A DNA stretch of 64,000 bases from contig JAJEKV010000057.1 in NCBI GenBank assembly GCA_021234155.1, positions 5,051,821-5,115,820 on the forward strand, in the 5' to 3' direction. The notes beneath the pieces are model-generated. The model worked only from the letters and a program-made list of their open reading frames with translations, was not told the DNA's origin and did no database searches. The position numbers were made by a program, and so were the translations under genes. Below, one piece after another: positions 52,611-63,641 of the stretch. The stretch comes from Isoetes taiwanensis (taxonomy: Eukaryota; Streptophyta; Lycopodiopsida; Isoetales; Isoetaceae). Numbering within the stretch: position 1 is the stretch's first letter; each line of letters opens with the position of its first letter.

Positions 52611-55222
52611 GCATAATGCCGGCGTTCTGAGTCCATTGGAACAGTCGGTTCGCAATTGCGGGGCGGGAAGCCGCCCGGTCCGTCGTCGGGGCCTTTGGGA
52701 GAGGACGTTCGGGGCAAGCTGCCTCCCTGTGGTTTTAAGGTTTCGTCTTCTGGCGTCAAGATCCTCCCTCTACGCAAGGACACGTTGCAAGGTCCTGGAC
52801 GGATCCGGCAAGGGCAAGGGTGCCAACACACCCGCCCCCCCGTCCCGGCTGCCTGTTGTTGGGCGGCACCCTTCCCCAATTCGAACGAGTCCGGGACTTT
52901 GCGTGGAGGCCTCAAGGGAGGGTAGAGGCCATACCCCAAGAGACGGACCCCAAAAAAGTTCCCGAGGGAGCCCGTACTGCCACCGCTCCTCCGTGGAGCC
53001 GACGCTGAATGCCCGCCTCCCCGGCTTCGGTTCATCTATCCGGTCGTTGAATCCTCCTTTCAATGACCCCCGCAGCGAAAGGTTCCAAAAATTCAAGATC
53101 CGTCCGGCAGAGCTTGCCAAACCGCGAAGCGTGCTTTGGACGGTTGTGCGAAAATCCAAGGGTCTTGCCATTCGGGCAGTCAGGGGTCTCCGGAATGGCG
53201 ATTCGACTTCGCCATTATGTCCGGAATGGCGGCATTACCCTAGTGACCAGGTTACACGGTCAATTTCTCCAAAGAAGGGAACACGAACGCCACACATGGC
53301 AGTATTCCACAGCCACCTCCCAAGCCAATTGACTACCGGTGAGTCTTTGGATATGAGGCGCTTTGGAGCTTCTTGGAGATGGGGTGGTCTTACGCCCATG
53401 AAACTTGGTAACTTGCATAATGGCGTTCGAGTCCATTGGAACAGTCATTTCGTGATTACGAGAAGGGGAAGCCGCCTGCCCTGTCCGCCACGGCCTTTTG
53501 GGAGGGGCGGACGGGACAAAAGCCGCCTCCGGGTGGTTTTAAGGTTCCATATTCGGCGTCAACATCCTCCCTCTAGGCGAGAACAGCGTGCAAGGTCCTC
53601 GGACGGATCCGGAAAAGGGCAAGGGTGCCGACACACCCGCCCCGTCCGCCCCCGCGCCATTCTTCGGGCGGCACCCTTTCCCATTGAACGAGTCCAAGCC
53701 TTGGTCCCCGTGATAATGCCCGTTTCGAGCCCATTGGAAGCGGTCGGTTCACAATGCAGGGGCGAGGAAGCTGCCCGTCCCGTCATCGGGGCCTTTGGGA
53801 GAGGGCGTTCGGGGCAAGCTGCCTCCCTGTGGTTTTAAGGTTCCGTCTTCTGGCGTCAAGATCCTCCCCTCACGCAAGGACACGACGCAAGGTCCTAGAC
53901 GGATCCGGCAAGGGCAAGAGTGCCAACACACCCGCCCCCGCCCCGGTACTTTGTTGTTGGGCGGCACCCTTCCCCAATTGAAGCGAGTCCGGGACTTTGC
54001 GTGGAGGCCTCAAGGGAGGGTAGAGGCCATACCCCAAGAGACGGACCCCAAAAAGTTCGAGGGAGCCGATGCGCCACCTCCTCCCTCCGGGTGGAGCCGA
54101 TGCGAATGCCCGCCCTCCCGAAGCTCGGTTCATCTATCTTTCCGTTGAATCCTCCTTTCAATGGCCCTGCTTCGAGCAGGTTCCAAAAAATTCAAGATCC
54201 GTCCGGCAGAGCTTGCCAAACCGCGAAGCGTGCTTTGGACGGTTGTGCGAAAATCCAAGGGTCTTGCCATTCGGGCAGTCAGGGGTCTCCGGAATGGCGA
54301 TTCGACTTCGCCATTATGTCCGGAATGGCGGCATTACCCTAGTGACCAGGTTACACGGTCAATTTCTCCAAAGAAGGGAACACGAACGCCACACATGGCA
54401 GTATTCCACAGCCACCTCCCAAGCCAATTGACTACAGGAGTGCTGGATATGAGGCGCTTTGGAGCTTCTTGGAGATGGGGTGGTCTTCTGCGCGCGAAAC
54501 TTGGTAACCTGCATAATGCCGGCGTTCTGAGTCCATTGGAACAGTCGGTTCGCGATTCTGAGAAGGGGAAGCTGCCCGTCCGTCGTCGCGGCCTTTGGGG
54601 GAGGACGCTCGGGACAAGCTGCCTCCGGGTGGTTTTAAGGTTCCGTATTCTGGCGTCAACATCCTCCCTCTAGGGAGGACACTGTGCAAGGTCCTGGACG
54701 GATCCGGAAAGGGCAAGGGTGCCGACACACCCGCCCCCCGTCCCGGCTGCCTGTTGCTGGGCGGCACCCTTTCCCAATTCGAACGAGTCCAAGCCTTGGT
54801 CCCCTGCATAATGCCGGCGTTCTGAGTCCATTGGAACAGTCGGTTCGCAATTCTGGGGCGGGGAAGCTGCCCGTCCGTCGTCGGGGCCTTTGGGAGAGGA
54901 CGTTCGGGGCAAGCTGCCTCCCTGTGGTTTTAAGGTTCCGTCTTCTGGCGTCAAGATCCTCCCTCTACGCAAGGACACGGTGCAAGGTCCTGGACGGATC
55001 CGGCAAGGGCAAGGGTGCCAACACACCCGCCCCCCCGTCCCGGCTGCCTGTTGTTGGGCGGCACCCTTCCCCAATTCGAACGAGTCCAGGACTTTGCGTG
55101 GAGGCCTCAAGGGAGGGTAGAGGCCATACCCCAAGAGACGGACCAAGGGTCAATTTCTCCAAAGAGGGTAGAGGCCATTCGGGCAGTCAGACGATTGGAC
55201 TTCGCCCTTATGTCCGGAATGT
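52611..55222. repeat. GC-rich higher-order tandem repeat inside the CACTA element
   Basis: GCATAATGCCGGCGTT-type unit starts lie at 52611, 53415, 53712, 54511 and 54806 (spacings 804, 297, 799 and 295). A long (~800) and a short (~296) unit alternate, giving a ~1.1 kb higher-order period repeated a little over twice and then truncated. The short unit matches parts of the long one. Both strands have long open frames because of GC content. I see no known protein. Confidence 0.8.
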
Positions 55223-55473
55223 CTAGGTGGCATATGTTGGAGCCCGCGTGGAAGAAATTGCTTATGGAAGTTGCTTATGGAAGAAATTGCAAGTTCAAAC
55301 AATGTTGGTCTCATATCATAAAAATAGTCTAGCCTCCATATTCGACTGTCATCTCTTCTTGGCCTACAAATATGCGGCGGGAGCGAGCCTTACACGGAAT
55401 TACAAACCACCAAGTATCTTGCAAAGGATCTGGAATGAAGGTGACCTACAAAACCTCTATTACATTAGCTCAT

Positions 55474-55863
55474 TTAGTATTCGCATATATAAAATTTATT
55501 AAATCTAAGTAAACATACTTGTTCACATTGCTCAACCCTCGCGAGCATGTCTTGACCACGATATCGATGAGTCGAATCTAGTGAATACAAACCACTATGA
55601 TCTTTGCGTATCGTGGCATGAGCACCAGTACATACAAGATCAAACAATTCTACATCAAACAACATTGCTTTGAATACGCTACCGACATCGACCTCAATGA
55701 TAGTCTTAATAGTTCCAATCCATTCCAACATTGCTTCGACTGTATTTAGGTCTGCACTACCAGTCTGGCAAACTGTACTAAACTTTGCTGATATGCCACA
55801 ATCATAAGTGCGTTTTCCTTCATCCGTGCTTTTCCGTCGGAAGTGCGCACCAGAAGACCACAT
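55474..55863 (-). pseudogene. CACTA transposase-associated segment (DUF4216-like)
   Basis: It reads SGAHFRRKSTDEGKRTYDCG, then VEAMLEWIGTIKTIIEVDVG, FKAMLFDVELFDLV, and LDSTHRYRGQDMLARVEQCE. Order and spacing match the region behind the TNP2 transposase core in plant CACTA elements (xGYxFxTxxRDxxxxTQNSGV, then the YYGxxxxIxEL and VxLFxCDW segments of DUF4216). The catalytic transposase core is absent. The assignment is by pattern only. Confidence 0.6.
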
Positions 55864-55974
55864 TGATGCATATGAATTATACTATAAAGAAAGAAAACAA
55901 AGCGTCAAAATAACAAATGAAAATGATAACTATATATAAAGTTGCACTTACACAAGCAGACACGCCAAAAACAT

Positions 55975-56517
55975 CGTCGATCATCGACGTTCAACACCAC
56001 GTAGGCATGCCATGCGGGCGACCACGTCGGCCTCGGCCAGACCACGCATTCCACGTCATCTCGACACAACGTCGATCATCGACGTTCCACGCCACGCCGC
56101 GCGCCTACCGGGCGCCGGGGACCACGTAGGCATCGGCCAGGCCACGCATGCCATGTCATCATCGACACAACGTCGATGATCGACGTTCCACGCCACGCGC
56201 ACAGCCACGCTGGCGCTGGGGGACCACGTAGGCATCGGCCAGGCCACGCATGCCATGTCATCATCGACACAACGTCGATGATCGACGTTCCACGCCACGC
56301 GCACAGCCACGCGGCCGTCGGGCGACCAGGTAGGCATGCCACGAGGCCAAAGGCGACACGTCACTCCAACTGAGCGTCGATGATCGACGTTCAATGGTCA
56401 CCGGTCGACGTTTGACAGGTCAACGTAGACGATCGACGTTGACCGTCGATTGTCGACCCTGTTTAGGTCGATAATCGACGGACAAATGTCGATTATCTAC
56501 GTTGATCCCTTGTAGTG
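55975..56517. repeat. Right subterminal repeats of the CACTA element
   Basis: CGTCGATCATCGACG/CGTCGATGATCGACG lie at 55975, 56071, 56170, 56274 and 56373, plus half-sites to 56500. Most are embedded in ~100-102-bp tandem units (ACCACGTAGG starts at 56021, 56121 and 56223) containing GCCACGCATGCCATGTCATC. Confidence 0.85.
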
Positions 56518-56520
56518 AGA

Positions 56521-57551
56521 CCTTGTTGATGGATAATCCTAAGAGCAGGCAACTCCAGGTGAATAGGGAGGTGCGCTTCTTCACCATAAACCAGTTGAAA
56601 TGGGGAATGTCCAGTCGAATGCTTGAGAGTGACTCTGTATGCCCATACTGCGGCTGCTAGATGAATATGCCAATCTCTCTTGTTATCGTGGATAATGCCC
56701 TTCAGAACTTTGTTTGTGGCTTCTGCCTCCCCATTACCCTGTGGGTAATAAGCACTACTCTTGGTGTGTCGCACTTTCAAATATTTCAGCAAATCCGCCA
56801 TCAATCCGCTCATAAAGGCTGAACCTCTGTCTGTGATGATGTGCAGGGGTACACCAAATCTGCAACAAATCTCGGTGTAAATGAATTTGGCCGTAGCTGT
56901 GGCAGTGGCTTCCCTGAGAGGCACCACTTCTGCCCACTTAGTAAAAAGGTCCGTAGCAACTAAAATATATTGATGCTGCCCTGAAGATGGAGGCTCGATT
57001 CTTCCTATGAGATCCAAACCCCAAGTTTGAAAAGGCCCTGAAGGAATGATGGGATGCAGTTGACCTGGATGCAATATTTTCTTTCCATGTATCTGGCACT
57101 TATGACATCTAAGAACATAATGGTGACTGTCCTTGAAAAGAGAGGGCCAGAAATAACCCGCGCTCAATATTTTTCTTGTTGTAGCTTTCCCAAAATAATG
57201 ACCGCCACATACGCCATCATGACATGCCTGGAGTGCTATAACCTGCTCTTCCTCGTCTAAACATCTCAAATAAACTCCACTTTTGTCCTTTTTACACAAG
57301 ATATCGCCTACCATTGCATACTTCAAGCATTGTTCTTTGAACCTCCTTTGCGACCCTTTGGTCATATTTTCAGGCAACTTTTGGGTCACTAAATATTTCT
57401 GAATTGGAGCCTTCCATGTTGTCTCAGCCTCCAAGTAATGCATATCTGCCTCCTCTTCCTCTGGATGTACTTCCTGCTCTAGGTCATGAGAGTAAAATGC
57501 ATATGGAATGTACCAGCTAGGGTTCCTCTTTCCCTGGAAACAGTTGGACAT
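56521..57551 (-). pseudogene. Integrase of a Tat/Athila-like Ty3/gypsy element, core intact
   Basis: Starting at the Met at 57551 (probably internal to the polyprotein), a linker is followed by the zinc-binding region H111, H118, C149, C152 (CHDGVCGGHYFGK, then RCHKCQ). The catalytic triad D180 (GLDLIGRI), D241 (IITDRGSAF) and E275 (YYPQGNGEAEATN) is complete. Then TGHSPFQLVYGEEAHLPIHL runs to the CACTA insertion. This is the best preserved pol region of this element. The reading frame is open for over 350 codons, and the protein is broken only by the transposon. Confidence 0.88.
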
Positions 57552-57866
57552 TCATATCATAATCAGTAAGCCTTGCAGCCCACCTATACAACTTATCTTT
57601 TTTTTTGAGTTTTATTATACAACACCCTCATGGGATTATGCTTCATGTAGCGGTGACTTTCGCGCGAGGAATAAATAGCCATGCTTATCTATCGAAAGAT
57701 CAATGCTTTGCAGCAGTATTTTTTCATATTTAGGATATCTTTCTTGGTCTCATTCCAATTGTTTGCCGGAAAAACAAAACACCATATTTTCTTATGCAAG
57801 GGCCACCCCTAAGGCTCGTGGAAGTTACGTCACATAGGCTTGAAATGGTTTCTCAACATCGGGCTC
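57552..57866 (-). pseudogene. Decayed RNase H region of the Tat-like element
   Basis: By position this should be RNase H. I find only frameshifted traces (for example YKLYRWAARLTDYDMNVQLF-like sequence at the right edge on the minus strand). The assignment is mostly by location. Confidence 0.45.
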
Positions 57867-58484
57867 CTAAAAGTGAATTAGAGACAAGGGCTGTTTCAAC
57901 TCCTCGAATCTTTGCATGATAGTCCACGGGTCCAAGTGAGTGGGATATACTTCTATTGTTCTTTGATGCCACTTTGCTCCTATTCGAGTAAGCTTTGTGA
58001 TGGGGCTGATAATATGAGAAAAATTAGGGATGTGCATCCTCAAAAAGCTGGTCATGCCGATCAGTCTTTTCACTTCCTTAAGGTTTTTTGGGGGAGGTAA
58101 TGCATTGATCATGTCTTTCTTATCATCTGCCACTTGAATTCCTTGCGTCGAGACTTGGTGACCCAATAGAACCCCTTGCCCAGTCCAAAACAAACACTTT
58201 TTGGGATTGAGACATACAAAACTGTCTCTACAAAGGTGGCATATCTTTCGTAGCATTTGTAAGTGTTCGTCTCTTGCTGTTGCCAAACAAAGATCATCCA
58301 AAAATATTCTGAAATTCTTACCAGGCATGGATTGGAAGATGGTATCCATTGGCCTCTGGAAAGTTGATGGCGCGTTCATCAAGCCAAATGGCATTCTGCA
58401 CATGGCAAACGTGCCCCATGGTGTGATAAAAGCAGTCTTGTGTTGATCCTCTTCTTTTACACTAATCTGGTTGAAACCAGAAAA
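57867..58484 (-). pseudogene. Reverse transcriptase of the Tat-like element
   Basis: GFNQISVKEEDQHKTAFITP (about 58400-58475) leads into CRMPFGLMNAPSTFQRPMD and the catalytic FRIFLDDLCLAT (YxDD motif as FLDD). GQGVLLGHQVSTQGI and a thumb-like IGMTSFLRMHIPNFSHIISP follow. It is open for 178 codons, then stops. Upstream RT fingers are cut off by the junction at 58485. Confidence 0.85.
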
Positions 58485-58486
58485 CT

Positions 58487-58774
58487 AAGGCACATAGAGC
58501 CTTAGTCTCATGAATTCTTCCGTGTACTTTTGAACTGATTTGTTGCCCTGTTGCAGTTGGTAAAACTGCTGCATCATGTGGCACTTGTGCTCTCTTGGCA
58601 CATAATGGTGCTTGAATGCCTTAGCAAACTTTTTGAACCTGCAACTGTCCCTGCTCAGTCCATGTGCTTTGGCGTAGCCCTTCCACCAAATCCTAGCTGC
58701 TCCCTTCAGGTTGGCTGTAGCTACTCTGCCTTTGTCCTTGTCTTTCATGCCATAAGCATTGCCATATTCTCTTA
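58487..58774 (-). pseudogene. Gag scrap of the H3-carrying chromovirus family
   Basis: AARIWWKGYAKAHGLSRDSC, FKKFAKAFKHHYVPREHK and QFYQLQQGNKSVQKYTEEF are homologous to 42350-42620. It is more diverged than the other copies are from one another, but has no stop: at the site where two long copies have TAG it reads CAG. It is joined directly to the Tat-like RT on the left. Confidence 0.85.
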
Positions 58775-59203
58775 CTAGTAAATTGCCCACCGTTGGTGGG
58801 CTTTACATGTGATTGTTCACCTTTTGTGATCATTCCATGTGATTTGTGATTGTTCACAAACAATGGGTTAGTAATGTGTTACCAGTAGTTTGAGGAGCCC
58901 CGTAAATATCAAATGAATTAGATAAATCCGGCAATAATTCGTCAATTAGGATCCTCCAGATAAGCATTTAACGGGATCCATTTTTCACCAAGCATTAGGA
59001 AGACGGGAGTCAAAAGGGGATAGCATGTGAAGGTGGAAGCTAATTAATAAGGGCAAGGGACAGCGAGGCAAGCTCTGACGCGTGCCATAAACAAAGCAAC
59101 AACAACATACAAATATTTTGGCCAGACAAAAAAAAAATAATACAAACAAAAAGAAAAGGGAGCGCACATGGCGATGCAAAGTGACGAATCAAAGGGTCCT
59201 TAC
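58775..59203. other. Spacer between the gag scrap and PMS1
   Basis: No gene seen. It contains a perfect small hairpin GCCCACC-GTT-GGTGGGC (about 58786-58802) and repeated GTGATTGTTCAC-type words. Confidence 0.5.
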
Positions 59204-59685
59204 TCGTACAAAGGAGCCATCGTTTCTATGTTTTTTTTTTCTTTTTCTATTCTCATCCTGAAGTGCAATCATTTGATTGTTCTCTTCATGTAGAAAAACT
59301 TTCCTCTTATCTGGAGTGACATTAATATCATAGGCTGCTGGGGAGAGAATAAAATTTGAAATTGCCATTGGATACTGCTGGGAATTAAATGATTTGTAAA
59401 GGTCATTTAACAATTTGCTGACTTTTGGCATATCCACAGGACGTCCATTTATGTAGAAATATTGCCTATCCCCAGATGATCTACCGCATCCAGTGCCTGG
59501 TTTAGAGACAAAGCCTTCTATCGAAAATCCTTCGGCAACAGAAACACCCAGGGGATCCAAACATGCTGCTGTTTTTGTCCCAAATACAGTTATGATATTA
59601 TCTTTGATTGAATTATTTGCGTATGAAGAATATTTGATCTTCCACCACATATCAAACAAACGCCTTTGGCAATCAAAGCATAAGC
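59204..59685 (-). pseudogene. PMS1: PMS1 (MutL homologue) exon, frameshifted
   Basis: A splice acceptor TTTATTCAG precedes 59685. The exon first reads AYALIAKGV in phase with the upstream exon. After a one-base shift it continues as IKDNIITVFGTKTAACLDPL, SVAEGFSIEGFVSKPG, QYFYINGRPVDMPKVSKLLN, QYPMAISNFILSPAAYDINV and TPDKRKVFLHEENNQ. These are the MutL transducer-domain signatures of plant PMS1, which works with MLH1 in mismatch repair. Homology fades after IALQ and a GTAAGG donor-like site follows at 59203. All later exons are missing; transposon fragments take their place. Confidence 0.85.
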
Positions 59686-60007
59686 CTGAATAAAGTGAAA
59701 TTAGAACAGAGGCTGGTACTTGACCAATGACATGCACATAACTACTTGTTCATTTGTTTACAGAGAAGTTTTGTACAATTTACATTATTTTGAACCATGT
59801 GGAAATTATTTCGGAGAGTGTTTCCTTGCCCACTGGTACGAACAAAGCATAAATTTTGCACCACTAACTTGGGAAAGTTTAGTCCCTCATATTCTCGTTA
59901 TAAATTAAACTATAATGAGCAACTTCTGATGATGCAAAAGCAACTTTGCATTTGTGACTTCATATGCCGCATGCCCAATATTTCAAAAATTATATCAGTT
60001 AACTTAC

Positions 60008-60292
60008 TTGCAAAACACTATGGAGTCTTGCATACTCTCTTCTAATATTGCGATTGAACTCCTTATGTCTGACATGTAATAAATAAAATAGCTTCCCCAC
60101 TGAAACAGTCGTCCCTATTGTACGTGCTAAATTTTTTTGCGAAACAATATGACCGGAATGATCAAAGATTTGACTGTGGGGCTGATCCTTGGACCTTGTG
60201 TGGATTGTCACATCAGCTAAAGCACAAAGCGAACTTAGTGCCTCACCAGGAAACCCAAATGACGTAAGTGATCGTAGATCAGAATGCACGAA
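60008..60292 (-). pseudogene. PMS1: PMS1 (MutL homologue) exon, ATPase domain part
   Basis: The acceptor TCTTTGTGCAG lies before 60292 and the donor GTAAGT after 60008. The 95 codons are in one frame: DLRSLTSFGFPGEALSSLCA, ADVTIHTRSKDQP, FDHSGHI, ARTIGTTVSVGKLF, VRHKEFNRNIRREYARLHSV. This is the GHKL ATPase region of PMS1. The near-invariant GFRGEAL motif reads GFPGEAL (CGT to CCT), which should impair ATP handling. Earlier exons (NSLDAGA, DNGCGI motifs) are not in the window as far as I can see. Confidence 0.88.
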
Positions 60293-61134
60293 CTGCACAA
60301 AGACATCAAATATGCCAAAATCAATATTGGCAAAACAACTACCTGGGCAAGTAGTACGAAAGAAAAGGGGGCAAGTTGGTCCCAAAGCAATCATGAACAA
60401 ATAATGAGTATAATGAGTCTGTAAATACCATTGTGCATCTAGGTGCATCTAAGGTTTCAGAGCACAAAACTAAGAGACAATGCTCCTGTACCTTAGCCTA
60501 GCCTTATTCTAAAGACCCCTGCTGATGTAAAGCTACTGGTAAGCATGCTACGATCTAAACTTTGGTGAGAAAAACACTCGTACCATGAATGCTTGCATTT
60601 CCAAAAGGTTGCTTTTTTGAAGATGCAGCCTTGGCAATTTGATGCACAAAGCTTTATTAAGGTCAGTTAGCCAATAAGCTAGTATCTGTCTGCCAAGACC
60701 ATTTTGGAATGCTATTGCACAAAGATTTAGATGAGTGCCAAAACCATTTTGAAATGCTATTGCCCAGTAGGTTCATTACCTTTGCATGATCTAGCAGAGC
60801 AAAAGACAGATATTAGATGCCTGATGCACTGCCATTGATTCTAGAAAATTTTATGTGGTCCTTTGCCATGACCTGTAAAGCACAATAATTGCAATAGAGA
60901 GGGCCGAGTCGCCATAGTTCGGATTGCTGCTATGCTCATTCAGGAAGTTGGCACAAAAGGGCAGGGATTTAATGCCCACATTCAATAACAGGTGAGCTAA
61001 CTCCTATCCAAGGGGGAAAGGACAGAGCAAAAATATATAAACAGAAAGCAGGCTTTTTTTGGCCCTAATGATCCAGCCTAATCTGCCAAGTAGCAAAAAA
61101 ATTTCTCAAGTGGGTCCATTCCAATCTGTGCATT
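60293..61134. other. No gene recognised
   Basis: Ordinary AT-rich sequence. It should be PMS1 intron at its left edge. A short duplicated segment (CCAAAACCATTTTGAAATGCTATTGC and a near copy at about 60700-60760) is the only structure seen. Confidence 0.5.
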
Positions 61135-61425
61135 TTGGGCCTTAAGGAACAAAGGCTGTATGATCGGTGGTTTACTAAGGAGCTAGTAGACGGAAACCTG
61201 GGAAACATGAAAAGGCTATATGATTTAGGGCTCAGAAATATGATTGTGTTCAATCTGCTGCCTTTTGGATGTTCACCTATCATTGCAGTTAAGACAAACT
61301 ATACAAAGTGCACAAATGACACAGACGATTTGCAAGCCTTTCACAATAGTCTGCTCAGCTCTGGTGTCAAGGAGCTCAACAAACTCCCTCCCAGGAGGGC
61401 GTTTCATAATCTTGGACCAGAATAA
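61135..61425 (+). pseudogene. GDSL esterase/lipase fragment
   Basis: LGNMKRLYDLGLRNMIVFNL then LPFGCSPIIA, TDDLQAFHNSLLSSGVKELN match the central-to-C-terminal part of plant GDSL lipases (LYxLGARxxVVxNLPPxGCxP, then a helix ending in a KELN-like stretch). The catalytic GDS motif and the C-terminal DxxH block are absent. It may be one exon or a decayed fragment. It lies on the opposite strand to PMS1. Confidence 0.65.
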
Positions 61426-63566
61426 GGCTTTCAAGCAAATCCTCTTGAATGAGACAAAGTAATCAAATTTACCTCATACAGACATCAATCTTCATACTTT
61501 TTAAAAGAATGATTATGGGCATGAAGTAAAATGGGCCTCTAACAAACTGGAACCAAGCAGAAGCCAAATCTCAGAGAACATCTCAAAAAGACCTACTACA
61601 GGTCAGTTTTGCTAGGAAACATAGCTTGCAAGCATGGAATGAAGTAACGGTATGTCAAAGATTGCCATCCATATATACATCTGTGTAGCTCATTGTTGTG
61701 ACGTTTGTTGTTCCCTGTTTCTTGTTGTAAGGCAAAGGCAGTTTGTTTGCTTCCACAAAAAGTAATGGACAATAAAAATGGATGGTAAACTCACCTAAAA
61801 AGCTCTTGCTGAATGTTGGCCAAATCTGCACCTTGGCTGAGTGTTGCCCGAATGAAGCAGGCAGATCTGTTTGCCAAATTTGCTGGCCGAATGAAGCTAG
61901 AATCTCTGAACATTAAATGCCACGCTCCCCAAGGTCTTCATACTACTATGGGATGAAACCAGAAATAAAGTAGATGGGTTCTGCTCAGGCTTCCCCAAAA
62001 CAAAATGTTTGCAAGATCCTCTGAAGCTCCGCGTTGGATCCATGTATTGAATTTTTTATTCTCTCCTTCTACCCTAAAATAACCCTAAAAAAGATGGCAC
62101 GATGCTTGCTAGAAGAGATTTTGGTACTAAAAATAATATATAGATCCAGGTATTCCTATGCTCTGTCTTCTAACTGTGTTGCAGAAATACGTCCACTTCC
62201 TATACCCCTTGCCAGACCAATGCCATAAGCGCCCTAGAGAAAACAACCGGTTCCACAGTTTGGCATTCCACAGCAAACCCTGTTGCATGCACTTGGCTAC
62301 TATGGCTGGAGGAATCATGGGCAACAGAAATCACGAACAAAAACATGGCAAATTCTCCCTCAAGGGCTTTCCTGTTTTGTAACTCGCTGGCCGATTGTTG
62401 CTATACATAGAAGTGGGTCGAGCAAACAATTTTTATCACCTCTTTCGCGCCTCTCAAGCACCTCCACACGGTAAAAAACCAATTCCGTCCCTGCCATCAA
62501 GCTTGGCGATGTCGTAAAGGACAATAGAAGCTCCATCGGCCTCTCGTAAGCAAAAAACAGAGTGAGAATACGCAATCTTCTTTTTCCTTTAGCTTTTTTT
62601 GTTTTTTTCAACCGTGAGATGGGCCAAACAAATAGCAGCCATTGGATCTAGGGCGTGGTCCATTACACAACATTATAATACAAGAAATTTATCGCGGCGA
62701 ACATTTCTTTTGTTCGAGTTAGTGCAAAGATGCCCTATGCAAAAGATAGACCTTGTGTATAAGATAATCAATGTTAAAAAGAAAAAAGCAAAATGCTTGT
62801 GCATTTTGACATACACTTATGTGGAAGTTAAACCCCATGATTTTATCTCGTGCAAACATTGGTGTCAGACTTGATGATCTTCCACTATAGAGCACAACTT
62901 CATCCTTAAAGAACTTCTCGATCCTGTAATTCAATAGGAAATATTTAGGAGGTTATGTTTAATGAGGAATATTAGATTGATACATGTAATATTCATAGTG
63001 GATTCTCTCATAGGGGATTTGACTTGGATGTTCATACTAATGTAGGACACCACGTAACATTTTTCTTAATCTTTGGTTTCCTTCATTCTTTGTATCTGAC
63101 CATTGTTTATTAGTCATGTATGCCTTATCATAATCGAAGAGGCCCTTTTAATTTTTACTGGTTTGGCATGATGTCGTGTGGGGATGAATGAGTTAGCGAT
63201 CAAATTACTTTACGGATGGCTGTGATTTTAACATGGCTAATAATGATGATGATGGAATGCTTATGTAGTCACCTTTTCTGAATTTGGAGGCTTTTGAAAG
63301 AAGTGAGATAATGATTAACGAAGCTAAAAATTACCATTGTTCAAAAGTGTGAGCACCTCAAAATCGGGGATGCCCACCATCATTGCCCATAGCCACAAAT
63401 TATCTGCTGCGAATCAAAGTCTACGATTTGCCCTTTTACGTAGGATACGCAAAGTAGACTCGTTTGAAGCAAGGGTCTCGAAGCAGGGCCACGAAGCAGA
63501 GTCTGTCAGGTGAGGCTACAAAGGAACGCTGATTTCTCCTTTACTTTTCATCTTTACTTTTGCACC
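61426..63566. other. No gene recognised
   Basis: AT-rich sequence with only short, unconserved frames. No RNA gene, transposon end or repeat stands out. Confidence 0.45.
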
Positions 63567-63641
63567 CCTGCTCTGCTATAGGTGGAAGCAAACTATAGGT
63601 GCCCTGCTCTGCTATAGGTGCCCCGCTCTGCTCTGCTATAG
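63567..63641. repeat. Short tandem repeat (CTGCTCTGCTATAGGTG)
   Basis: About three imperfect copies of the 17-base word and its CTCTG sub-unit. The rest of the window (63642-64000) shows nothing I can identify. Confidence 0.6.

Larger units (their letters stand above)
50113..56517 (-). mobile_element. CACTA (En/Spm) DNA transposon, 6.4 kb
   Basis: The ends are CACTACAA (50113) and TTGTAGTG (56517). AGA directly outside both ends (50110-50112, 56518-56520) is the 3-bp target duplication typical of the superfamily. Both subterminal regions are packed with CGTCGATCATCGACG-type palindromes, the kind of motif bound by TNPA-like proteins. The only transposase-related coding left is a DUF4216-like segment on the minus strand (55474-55863). 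The interior is largely a GC-rich higher-order repeat. It is probably non-autonomous. Confidence 0.92.

Noticed and set aside
52636-53838. 400-codon open frame in the CACTA interior as a gene
   Set aside because: Long frames are open on both strands because of GC-rich tandem repeats. The translations repeat with the array and match no family.
56056-56394. 112-codon repetitive frame in the CACTA right end
   Set aside because: It is the translation of ~100-bp subterminal tandem units, not a protein.
50113-56517. CGTCGATCATCGACG clusters as a CRISPR-like array
   Set aside because: They are palindromic subterminal motifs of a CACTA element with irregular spacing, in plant nuclear DNA.
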